Shown here: one piece after another, positions 56,968 to 64,000 of the stretch
Numbering within the stretch: position 1 is the first letter of the stretch
Layout of the letters: every line of letters begins with the position of its first letter
From: Rhodoblastus sp963736175
GTDB taxonomy: Bacteria; Pseudomonadota; Alphaproteobacteria; Rhizobiales; Beijerinckiaceae
Reading direction: 5' to 3'
Length of the DNA: 64,000 nt
Assembly (NCBI GenBank): GCA_963736175.1
Contig: CAVTNU010000036.1
Span: 1-64,000 of the forward strand
The notes under the pieces: generated by a model
What the model saw: the letters and a program-made list of their open reading frames with translations, nothing else
Told to the model about the DNA's origin: nothing
Database searches by the model: none
Translations under genes and position numbers: made by a program

Positions 56968-58563
56968 TTATTTTCCAGCCCCCGCCTTCAGCAGTTTGTA
57001 ATTGATGGCGTCGAGCAAAGCCTGAAACGACGCGTCGATCAGATTGGCCGAAACGCCGACGGTCGACCAGCGCTCGCCATCCTTGTCGCCGAATTCGATC
57101 AGCACGCGCGTCACCGCGTCGGTGCCGCCCTGGAATACGCGTACGCGAAAATCCAGCAGCTCGAGATCCTCGATATATTTTTGGTATTTGCCGAGATCCT
57201 TGCGCAGCGCCAGATCAAGCGCGTTGACCGGACCATTGCCCTCGGCCGCCGAAATCAGGCTCTGCCCGTCGATCGACACTTTCACCACCGCTTCCGACAT
57301 GGTGACAAGTTCGCCCTCGGCGTTGTGACGACGTTCGACGTCGACGCGAAAACGCTCCACCGCGAAAAAGTCCGGCACGCCGCCGATAACCCGGCGCGCC
57401 AGCAATTCGAAACTGGCGTCGGCCGCCTCGTAGGCATAGCCCAAGGCTTCCTTGTCCTTAACCTCGTCCAGCAACCTGACCACGCGCGGATCGTTCTTCT
57501 CGACGGCGACGCCGATCCGCTCCAGTTCGGCCAGAATGTTCGACTTGCCCGCCTGATCGGACACCAGCACCCTGCGCCGGTTGCCGACGCTTTCCGGCGG
57601 TACGTGTTCGTAGGTGCGCGGGTCTTTCATCACGGCCGAGGCGTGGATGCCGGCCTTGGTGGCGAAGGCCGAAGCGCCGACGTAAGGGGCGTGCCGATCC
57701 GGCGCGCGGTTGAGTAATTCGTCCAGCGTATGGCTGATTTTGGTCAGTTGCTGCAGCTTGTCCACGCTGACGCCGATCTCGAATTTTTCGGCGAACTCGC
57801 TCTTGAGCAGGAGCGTGGGAATGATCGAACACAGATTGGCGTTGCCGCAGCGCTCGCCCAGACCGTTGAGCGAACCCTGGATCTGCCGCGCGCCGGCGCG
57901 AACGGCGGCGAAGGAGTTGGCCACGGCCTGTTCGGTGTCGTTATGGGCGTGCACGCCCAGATGATCGCCTGGCACATGGGCGCGGACGGCGCCCACGATG
58001 GCCTCGATCTCATGCGGCAGCGTTCCGCCATTGGTGTCGCATAACACGATCCAGCGCGCGCCGGCCGCATAGGCCGTCTTGGCGCATTCGAGCGCATAGG
58101 CGGGGTTTTCCTTGTAGCCGTCGAAGAAATGCTCGCAATCGACGACCGCCTCGCGTCCGCTAGCGAGCGCCGCCTTGACGCTTTCGCTGATGCCTTCGAG
58201 GTTTTCCTCCAAAGTGCAGCCGAGCGCCACGCGCACCTGATAATCCCAGGCCTTGGCCACAAACGTGATCGTGTCGGCGGCGCTGTCGAGCAGAGCGGCG
58301 ACGCCCGGATCGTTGGCGGCCGAGCGCCCTGCCCTTTTGGTCATGCCGAAAGCGGCGAAACGGGCTTTCTTGGTGCGCTTCCGCGCAAAAAATTCCGTGT
58401 CGAGCGGATTGGCCCCGGGATAGCCGCCTTCGACATAGTCGAGGCCGAGCGCGTCGAGCATCGCGGCGATCTGCTTTTTGTCTTCCAGCGAGAAATCGAC
58501 GCCCGTCGTCTGCGCGCCGTCGCGTAGGGTCGTGTCGAATAGGCTGAGACGTTCTTTGGTCAT
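56968..58563 (-). CDS. cimA: (R)-citramalate synthase
   Basis: 531 residues from the ATG giving MTKERLSLFDTTLRDGAQTT. The HMGL-like catalytic barrel shows the DTTLRDG acid cluster, metal-binding HAHNDTEQAVANS and GLGERCGNANLCSIIP. The C-terminal LeuA-type regulatory domain (about 390-520) has DFRVRVFQGGTDAVTRVLIE. It condenses pyruvate and acetyl-CoA to citramalate, a threonine-independent route to 2-oxobutyrate and isoleucine. The barrel and length separate it from 2-isopropylmalate synthase, though some homologues are assigned only by assay. Its start overlaps the GNAT stop (ATGA). Confidence 0.85.
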   Translation of the reverse strand: MTKERLSLFDTTLRDGAQTTGVDFSLEDKKQIAAMLDALGLDYVEGGYPGANPLDTEFFARKRTKKARFAAFGMTKRAGRSAANDPGVAALLDSAADTITFVAKAWDYQVRVALGCTLEENLEGISESVKAALASGREAVVDCEHFFDGYKENPAYALECAKTAYAAGARWIVLCDTNGGTLPHEIEAIVGAVRAHVPGDHLGVHAHNDTEQAVANSFAAVRAGARQIQGSLNGLGERCGNANLCSIIPTLLLKSEFAEKFEIGVSVDKLQQLTKISHTLDELLNRAPDRHAPYVGASAFATKAGIHASAVMKDPRTYEHVPPESVGNRRRVLVSDQAGKSNILAELERIGVAVEKNDPRVVRLLDEVKDKEALGYAYEAADASFELLARRVIGGVPDFFAVERFRVDVERRHNAEGELVTMSEAVVKVSIDGQSLISAAEGNGPVNALDLALRKDLGKYQKYIEDLELLDFRVRVFQGGTDAVTRVLIEFGDKDGERWSTVGVSANLIDASFQALLDAINYKLLKAGAGK

Positions 58564-59066
58564 TGCACCGGTCCGGATTGAGCGGGCGCGAGGGTCTTGG
58601 TCATGGTCGTATTGCCAAGCACCTCGTCGCCGAGAAAAACCATGTTGCGCTGCTGTCCCTGATAGCCGCGCCGGGCGAAAAAGGCTTCGGCGGCGTCCGA
58701 GGCGTCGGCCGAAATCTTTTTGGCGCCGCGCGCGCCAGCCAGTCGCTCCAGCGCCTCGCACAAAGCGGCGCCGACGCCCTGACGCGCGTGATCGGGATCG
58801 ACGTAGAGCATATCGACAACGTCCGCGCCCTTCAGGCTGGCGAAGCCGACAATGACGCCTGATTGCACGGCGACAATGGTCAAGCCGGCCGATAATTTCG
58901 CGGCGAAACCCGCCTCGTCGTCGGCGACGCCGGCCCAGGCGTCGATCTGCTGGGCGCTGTAATCCTCAGCGCCGAGAATCTCGACGCTGGCGCGAAACAG
59001 ATCGGCTAGCCTTGGCGCGTCGGCCGGCAAAGCCGGGCGCAGGGTGAGGACGGCCGCTTGGCCCAT
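58560..59066 (-). CDS. GNAT-family N-acetyltransferase
   Basis: 168 residues from the ATG overlapping the stop of the small membrane protein gene (TGATG). It has LRPALPADAPRLADLFRASV, a motif A-like VDMLYVDPDHARQGVGAALC, and FFARRGYQGQQRNMVFLGDE at the C-terminal side. Substrate unknown. It is embedded between cysS and cimA with overlaps on both sides, so all are probably on one transcript. Confidence 0.8.
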   Translation of the reverse strand: MGQAAVLTLRPALPADAPRLADLFRASVEILGAEDYSAQQIDAWAGVADDEAGFAAKLSAGLTIVAVQSGVIVGFASLKGADVVDMLYVDPDHARQGVGAALCEALERLAGARGAKKISADASDAAEAFFARRGYQGQQRNMVFLGDEVLGNTTMTKTLAPAQSGPVQ

Positions 59067-59239
59067 CAGAACAATCCATACCAATACAGGGCGAACGCCG
59101 TCGCCAGAACCAGAAGAACCGCCTTGACGGCGATATACGTCAGCCAATGCGCCGGAAAAGGCAACGCCGCCCGCCAGTCGCCCGGCGCCTTCACGGCTTC
59201 GGGCGAGAGCGGCGGCGTTTGTGAAAGTTTTTCATTCAT
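59066..59239 (-). CDS. Small single-pass membrane protein, 57 aa
   Basis: The ATG at 59239 overlaps the cysS stop (ATGA) and has GGGAG upstream. A polar Pro-rich N-terminus (about 1-28) is followed by one hydrophobic helix (about 33-53) ending ALYWYGLF. No known family. The overlaps on both ends and the ribosome site support it as a true gene despite its length. Confidence 0.6.
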   Translation of the reverse strand: MNEKLSQTPPLSPEAVKAPGDWRAALPFPAHWLTYIAVKAVLLVLATAFALYWYGLF

Positions 59240-60662
59240 CCCACAATCTCCCATGTGGTCACCGCTTCGCCGGTCGCCGCGTCCTTGCCGTCCTTGAGCT
59301 GCACGCCCATGGCCGCGAGCGCGTCGCGCAGACGATCGGATTCGGCAAAATTCCTGGCTTTGCGCGCCTCCAGACGTTCGGCCACCAGCCGCTCGACTTT
59401 GGCTTTATCGACCGCGCGCGACGAAGCCGCCGGGGCCCAAGCCGCCGGACCGTCCTGCAACAGACCGATGAGGCCGGCCGCCTTGCAAAGCTTTTCGGCT
59501 TCGATACGACCCGTCTGGGTTTTCCCGCCCTCCGCCTTGGCGGCCATGCCGTGCAATTCCGCGATGGCGCGCGCCACGTTAAGGTCGTCCAGCAGCGCGT
59601 TCATGAAGCTCGGGCGCACGGGCGCCTCCTCGGCGCTTTGGGCGCTGACGCCCTGCGCGCGCAAGATCGCGTACCAGCGCGCCAGCGTCTTTTCCGCTTC
59701 CTCGAGCGCCTTGAGCGTCCAGTCGATCGGCTGGCGGTAGTGCGCGCGCAGCATCGCCAGCCGCAAGACTTCGCCCTTCCAGCTTCGCCCGCCGAATTTG
59801 TCGGTGTGCAGCAGTTCGTGAATGGTGATGAAATTGCCGAGGCTCTTCGACATCTTCTCGCCTTCGACCTGCAGAAAGCCGTTGTGCATCCAAACGTTCG
59901 CCATGACGTCATGGCCGAAGGCGCAGCGGCTCTGGGCGATCTCGTTTTCATGGTGGGGGAAAACCAGATCGATGCCGCCGCCATGAATGTCGAACACTTC
60001 GCCAAGATGCTTTTCCGCCATGGCCGAGCATTCGATATGCCAGCCGGGCGCCCGCGCCCCCACGGACTGTCCCAACCGGGCTCGCCGTCCTTCGAAGGCT
60101 TCCACAACACGAAATCCATCTCGCCCTTTTTATAGGGAGCGACGTCGACCCGCGCGCCGGCGATCATGTCCTCGAGCGGACGGCGCGACAGGCGGCCGTA
60201 ATCCGGCATCGAGGGAACGTCGAACAACACGTGGCCGTCGGCCGCGTAGGCGTGGCCGGACGCGATCAGCAATTCGATCAGCCGGATCATCTCGGCGATA
60301 TGGTCGGTGGCGCGCGGCTGCACGTCCGGAGCAAGACAGCCCAGCGCCCGCGCGTCCTCCTGAAAGACGCGATTGGTCTCTTCGGTCAGTTCGCGGATGG
60401 TGATCTTGCGCTCCGCCGCGCGGGCGTTGATCTTGTCGTCGACGTCGGTGATGTTGCGCACGTATTTGACGTGTTCGCGTCGATAAAGATGGCGCAGCAG
60501 GCGATAGAGCACGTCGAAGACGATGAGCGGGCGGGCGTTGCCGATATGAGCGAAGTCGTAAACCGTCGGGCCGCAGACATAGAGCCGCACGGCCGCCGGA
60601 TCGAGGGGGACGAAATCCTCCTTGGCGCGCGACAGCGTGTTGTAAAGTTTCAGACCCGACAT
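59236..60662 (-). pseudogene. cysS: Cysteinyl-tRNA synthetase with an apparent 1-base frameshift
   Basis: The frame from the ATG at 60662 (AGGGG upstream) encodes LKLYNTLSRAKEDFVPLDP, the HIGN signature (YDFAHIGNAR) and runs correctly to GEPGWDSPWGRGRP at about 60047. It then turns into nonsense. The expected continuation, GWHIECSAMAEKHLGEVFD, appears in another frame and runs to a stop at 59236, including the KMSKSLGN signature and the zinc-ligand Cys/His residues. One missing C on the plus strand near 60043-60046 (gccggg for gcccggg) restores a full 475-residue enzyme. As the enzyme is essential, a sequencing error is the likeliest cause. It is followed by three overlapping genes. Confidence 0.85.
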
Positions 60663-60816
60663 AATAAACCCCTGGCGCTGGCCGGGGCGTCGATCTCGCG
60701 AAATGTTCAAGGAGACATGACGGCGCCAGCCAGCTTGCAGCTAGCTGACAATAATGAACCGGCAAAGGCAGGTTTGGCGCGACATGTCGCATTCATGCGG
60801 CAGGCGGCGTCCGCCG

Positions 60817-61863
60817 TCAAGCTGGATTTTCCTTCTCCCGGCGAGGGACCGCGCCCCTGGCCCGCGCGTAATCCCTGCGGAAAGCGCCGGGACTTTTGCC
60901 CGTCCACTTACGGAAAGCGCGATGAAAGGCGCTCGGCTCGCCATAGCCTAGCCGCAGGGCGACATCGCCGACGCCATCGCTTCTTTGCGTCAGCGCGGCG
61001 ATCGCGAGATCGCGGCGCGCCTCGTCCTTGATCTGCGCGAAGACCTGACCCTCCTGTTTGAGACGATGACGCAAGGTGGAGACCGGCATCCGCATCTGTT
61101 GAGCGAGCGTGTCGAATTTCGGCCAGTTCGCCGGCGGCGTTTCGCGCAGGCGCGTTCGGATCGCCGCCGTCAAGCCCGCGTCATAGCGGTAGCGCATCAG
61201 CAGATTGGCGGGCGCGCCGCGCAGGAATTGCTTCAGCGCGCGCTCGGTGCGGCGGATCGGCAGCTTCAGAAAGGCGGCGTCGAAAGCGATGCGGCTAGAC
61301 ATTTGCCCGAAACGCACCGGCGCGCCGAAAAACAGCCGGTAGTCCGCCCCCTCCTCGGGCTCCGCGCAGCGGAAATCGACGAGGCGCAGAGGCATGCGCC
61401 GCCCCGCCAGCCAGCAGATGATCCCATGCAGGATGATCCAATAGGTGCGGTAGGCGAAGGCCGAGCGCGGCGCGCCTTTGTCCTTGAGGACGATTTGCGC
61501 CATTCCGTCGGCGACGACGCATTCGCCGATCGGATCATCGAGCGCGCAGTTCAGAAAACGCAAGGCGCGCGGCAGGGCCTGCGCCAAAGTGCGCGCCGAA
61601 ACGACGCAATGGCAAAGGAGCGTGAAACTGCCGGGCCGCAGCGCCCGCCCGCCAAGACCGAAAAACTCGTCGTTCGTCGCCGCCGCGATCGCGGCCCATA
61701 ACGCGCCATAGCTTTCGGCCGAAACGGGCGCATGCGCATGGCCCCGCAGGCCGGCGGCCGCAAGAACGGCATGCGGCTCTGCGCCGCAGGCCGCCGCGGC
61801 GGTCAGCGCCTCCTCGACGAAACTCCAGGAAATGCTTCTGCGTTCAGCGTTTTTTTCGGACAT
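60817..61863 (-). CDS. AraC-family transcriptional regulator
   Basis: 348 residues. The N-terminal part (about 20-200) resembles the arabinose-binding-like domain of OruR/AraC-type regulators. The C-terminal double helix-turn-helix has LAQQMRMPVSTLRHRLKQEG and VGDVALRLGYGEPSAFHRAF, then FRKWTGKSPGAFRRDYARAR. It is divergent from the acyl-CoA synthetase gene, 129 bp apart, so it probably controls that gene and the dehydrogenase in response to a fatty-acid-like or other ligand. The target is inferred from position. Confidence 0.88.
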   Translation of the reverse strand: MSEKNAERRSISWSFVEEALTAAAACGAEPHAVLAAAGLRGHAHAPVSAESYGALWAAIAAATNDEFFGLGGRALRPGSFTLLCHCVVSARTLAQALPRALRFLNCALDDPIGECVVADGMAQIVLKDKGAPRSAFAYRTYWIILHGIICWLAGRRMPLRLVDFRCAEPEEGADYRLFFGAPVRFGQMSSRIAFDAAFLKLPIRRTERALKQFLRGAPANLLMRYRYDAGLTAAIRTRLRETPPANWPKFDTLAQQMRMPVSTLRHRLKQEGQVFAQIKDEARRDLAIAALTQRSDGVGDVALRLGYGEPSAFHRAFRKWTGKSPGAFRRDYARARGAVPRREKENPA

Positions 61864-61992
61864 ATGGCAAAAGAGCTAAAGATATTTGGCCAATTACAGC
61901 ATGGACGGCCATTCGATCTTGTCGTTCAATCGCCGTCAAGGAGGCCAACCTCCAACAATCATCGCCAAGGAAACGCGCCGGGAGACGCTATC

Positions 61993-63669
61993 ATGTCCGC
62001 AGCCTATCAGGATTCCCCGAAAAATTACGCGGCGGCCTACGCCACCTTCGACAGCAAGGCGCTGGAGCAAGCCTTCGCCGGCGACTTCGACAAGGGCATT
62101 AACGTCTGCGTCGAATGTTGCGACCGCCACGCCGGCGACCCGGCAAAAATCGCGCTGGAATGGGAGAGCCAGGACGGGCGGCGCGCTTCCTACACATTCG
62201 CGCAAATGCGCGAACTATCGGCGCGTTTTGCCGGCTTTCTCGTGGCGCAGGGGATAAAGCCCGGCGATGTCGTCGCCGCCATGGCGCCGCGCGCACCGGA
62301 ACTGCTGATCGCCATTTTGGGAGCCTGGCGCGCCGGGGCGGTCTATCAGCCGCTGTTCACCGCTTTCGGCCCCAAGGCGGTCGAACAGCGTTTCGACACG
62401 TCCGGCTGCAAACTGGTGGTCACGGATCCAGCCAACCGCGCCAAATTTGACGACGTTCCCAACGCCCCGAAAATCGCCGTTTTCACGCGCCCGGACAAAA
62501 ACGAGAGCGTAAGGGCCGGCGATTTCGACTTTCACGCCGAACTCGCCAAGCAAAGCCCCGATTTCTCGCCCGTAATGCGCAACCGCGACGATCTTTTCCT
62601 GCTGATGTCGACGTCCGGCACCACCGGCCTGCCCAAGGGCGTGCCCGTGTCGATTTTCGCATTGCTGGCCTTTCGCGTCTACATGACCGACGCCGTCGAT
62701 TTGCGCTCGGAAGACAAGTTCTGGAATATCGCCGATCCGGGCTGGGCCTACGGACTCTATTACGCCGTCACCGGCCCGCTGCTGCTTGGCCACGCCACCA
62801 CCTTCTACGACGGGCCGTTCACCGTCGAAAGCTCCTACCGCATCGTCGAAAGCCACAAAATCACCAATCTGGCCGGCGCGCCGACAGCCTATCGCCTGCT
62901 GATCGCGGCGGGTCCGCAGCCGGCGGCGAAAATCAAGGGACAATTACGCGCGGTGTCCTCGGCCGGCGAGCCGCTCAACCCGGAAGTGATCCGTTGGTTT
63001 TCCGAACACCTCGGCGCGATCATTCACGACCATTACGGCCAGACGGAGCTCGGCATGGTCGTATGCAACCATCACGCGTTGGACCATTCCGTTCGACAGG
63101 GTTCGGCCGGCCTGTCGATGCGCGGCTGGCGCGCCGTGGTTCTCGATGAAAACAGCCAGGAACTGGGAGCCAATGTCGCTGGCGAACTCGCCGTCGACCT
63201 CAAGGCCTCGCCGCTGTGCTGGTTCAAGGGCTATTATCACAAGGATACGCCGTCGATGCACGACGGCTATTACCGCACCGGCGACCGCGTCGAACTCGAA
63301 CCCGAAGGCCATATCAGCTTTGTCGGCCGCGCCGACGACATCATCACGTCGTCCGGCTATCGCATTGGGCCGTTCGACGTCGAAAGCGCGCTGATCGAAC
63401 ACCCCGCCGTTGTCGAGGCGGCCGCCGTCGGCAAACCGGATCCCGAACGCACCGAAATCGTCAAGGCCTTCGTCGTGCTCAAGCCCGGCTTCGTCGGCAG
63501 CGAAGCGCTGGCGGAGGAATTGCGCCAGCATGTGCGCAAAAGGCTTTCCGCCCATGCCTATCCGCGCGAAGTGGAGTTCGTGACGCAATTGCCGAAAACG
63601 CCGTCCGGCAAGCTGCAGCGCTTCATCCTGCGCAATCAGGAAAAGGGGCTCCCCGCCGAAACCCCCTGA
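61993..63669 (+). CDS. Acyl-CoA synthetase (AMP-forming)
   Basis: 558 residues from the ATG with GGGAG 8 nt upstream. It has the phosphate-binding LLMSTSGTTGLPKGVPVS, a middle motif HDHYGQTELGM, the hinge YYRTGDRVELEPEGHISFVG, GRADDIITSSGYRIGPFDVE, and the catalytic Lys in PKTPSGKLQRF. It activates a carboxylic acid to its CoA thioester. Sequence style is nearer to acetyl/propionyl or medium-chain synthetases than to long-chain ones. The exact substrate is unknown. It is the first gene of an operon with the dehydrogenase that follows. Confidence 0.88.
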   Translation: MSAAYQDSPKNYAAAYATFDSKALEQAFAGDFDKGINVCVECCDRHAGDPAKIALEWESQDGRRASYTFAQMRELSARFAGFLVAQGIKPGDVVAAMAPRAPELLIAILGAWRAGAVYQPLFTAFGPKAVEQRFDTSGCKLVVTDPANRAKFDDVPNAPKIAVFTRPDKNESVRAGDFDFHAELAKQSPDFSPVMRNRDDLFLLMSTSGTTGLPKGVPVSIFALLAFRVYMTDAVDLRSEDKFWNIADPGWAYGLYYAVTGPLLLGHATTFYDGPFTVESSYRIVESHKITNLAGAPTAYRLLIAAGPQPAAKIKGQLRAVSSAGEPLNPEVIRWFSEHLGAIIHDHYGQTELGMVVCNHHALDHSVRQGSAGLSMRGWRAVVLDENSQELGANVAGELAVDLKASPLCWFKGYYHKDTPSMHDGYYRTGDRVELEPEGHISFVGRADDIITSSGYRIGPFDVESALIEHPAVVEAAAVGKPDPERTEIVKAFVVLKPGFVGSEALAEELRQHVRKRLSAHAYPREVEFVTQLPKTPSGKLQRFILRNQEKGLPAETP

Positions 63670-63769
63670 CCGAAGCCAACGAAGCGTAGCGCTTCGCGTT
63701 TGTTCAACCGCTTATGTCCGTCCGAGAATCCGAGCGATTTTCGGCGACGCGCTTCAAGGAACGAAATTC

Positions 63770-64000
63770 ATGCAGATTACGGGCAAGAGCTTCATTGTCA
63801 CCGGCGCCGGCTCCGGTCTTGGCGGCGCCGTCGCCAGGATGCTGGTCGACGCGGGCGGCAAGGTCCTCATCGTCGATGTGAACAAGGAAGCCGGGCAAAC
63901 CGCCGCCGCCGCTCTCGGCGCCAACGCGCTTTTCGTCGCCGCCGACGTGACCAGCGAGGCTGACGGCAAGGCGGCGCTCGCCGCCGCCCTGCAACATTTC
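63770..64000 (+). CDS. Short-chain dehydrogenase, 3-hydroxyacyl-CoA type (cut by window end)
   Basis: The first 77 residues are present; the gene continues beyond 64000. AAGGAA lies upstream of the ATG. It shows SFIVTGAGSGLGGAVARMLV, the TGxxxGxG coenzyme-binding motif, and VLIVDVNKEAG for NAD preference. The start resembles type II 3-hydroxyacyl-CoA dehydrogenases. Together with the upstream synthetase it suggests acyl-CoA degradation. Confidence 0.75.
   Translation, partial: MQITGKSFIVTGAGSGLGGAVARMLVDAGGKVLIVDVNKEAGQTAAAALGANALFVAADVTSEADGKAALAAALQHF

Noticed and set aside
1..64000. Mobile element, CRISPR array, tRNA or rRNA
   Set aside because: No transposase, integrase, regular direct-repeat array or tRNA-like cloverleaf end was seen on either strand by eye; short elements could still be missed without a search.

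Overview
The window looks like chromosome from an alphaproteobacterium of the order Hyphomicrobiales (Rhizobiales). The evidence is GC-rich coding sequence, a rhizobial-type flagellar motor set (MotA/MotB plus the periplasmic MotC and its partner MotE), a Brucella/Rhizobium-type flagellar regulator FtcR, and a perfect CtrA-type box. Glutathione-dependent formaldehyde dehydrogenase and citramalate synthase would fit a Beijerinckiaceae/Methylocystaceae-like lineage, but nothing seen fixes the genus. No insertion sequence, phage, CRISPR array, rRNA or tRNA was seen.

Region 1 (about 1-36.3 kb) is a flagellar and chemotaxis island. It starts with a probable decayed small gene, two unknown small proteins, a PilZ (c-di-GMP) protein and ftcR. 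The minus-strand operon fliF-fliH-motB-motC-fliK-transglycosylase follows, mostly joined by 4-bp ATGA overlaps, then flagellin with its own intrinsic terminator. Next come fliP/fliL/flgH/motE, flgI/flgA/flgG/fliE/flgC/flgB, an unusual ATP-grasp protein, and cheR-cheY-cheW-cheA with an unnamed upstream gene. cheB diverges from these. The island ends with fliI, flgF, and a plus-strand motA-fliM-fliN-fliG-flhB run. flhA, fliQ, fliR, flgD, flgE, flgK, flgL, flaF, flbT, any chemoreceptor and cheD are not in the window. No fliJ-like gene follows fliI.

Region 2 (36.3-50.9 kb) is housekeeping and mixed metabolism: a small heat-shock protein, a TadG-like von Willebrand protein, a GNAT acetyltransferase, ilvBH for branched-chain amino acids, slyX, a DUF4399 protein, formaldehyde dehydrogenase, psd-pssA for phosphatidylethanolamine, a PhzF-like protein, an Atm1-type ABC exporter and several unknown proteins. 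Upstream of ilvB is a complete transcription-attenuation system: a sigma70-type promoter, a 16-codon leader peptide with a Leu-Val-Val-Ile codon run, mutually exclusive hairpins and an intrinsic terminator.

Region 3 (51-64 kb) holds an RND efflux pump and its adaptor, an AEC-family carrier, and the overlapping genes cysS, a small membrane protein, a GNAT enzyme and cimA. cysS carries an apparent single-base frameshift. An AraC-type regulator diverges from an acyl-CoA synthetase, followed by a short-chain dehydrogenase cut by the window end. The most notable signals are the ilv attenuator, the cysS frameshift, the ATP-grasp gene inside the motility locus, and the CheA with an extra CheW-like domain and a degenerate receiver.
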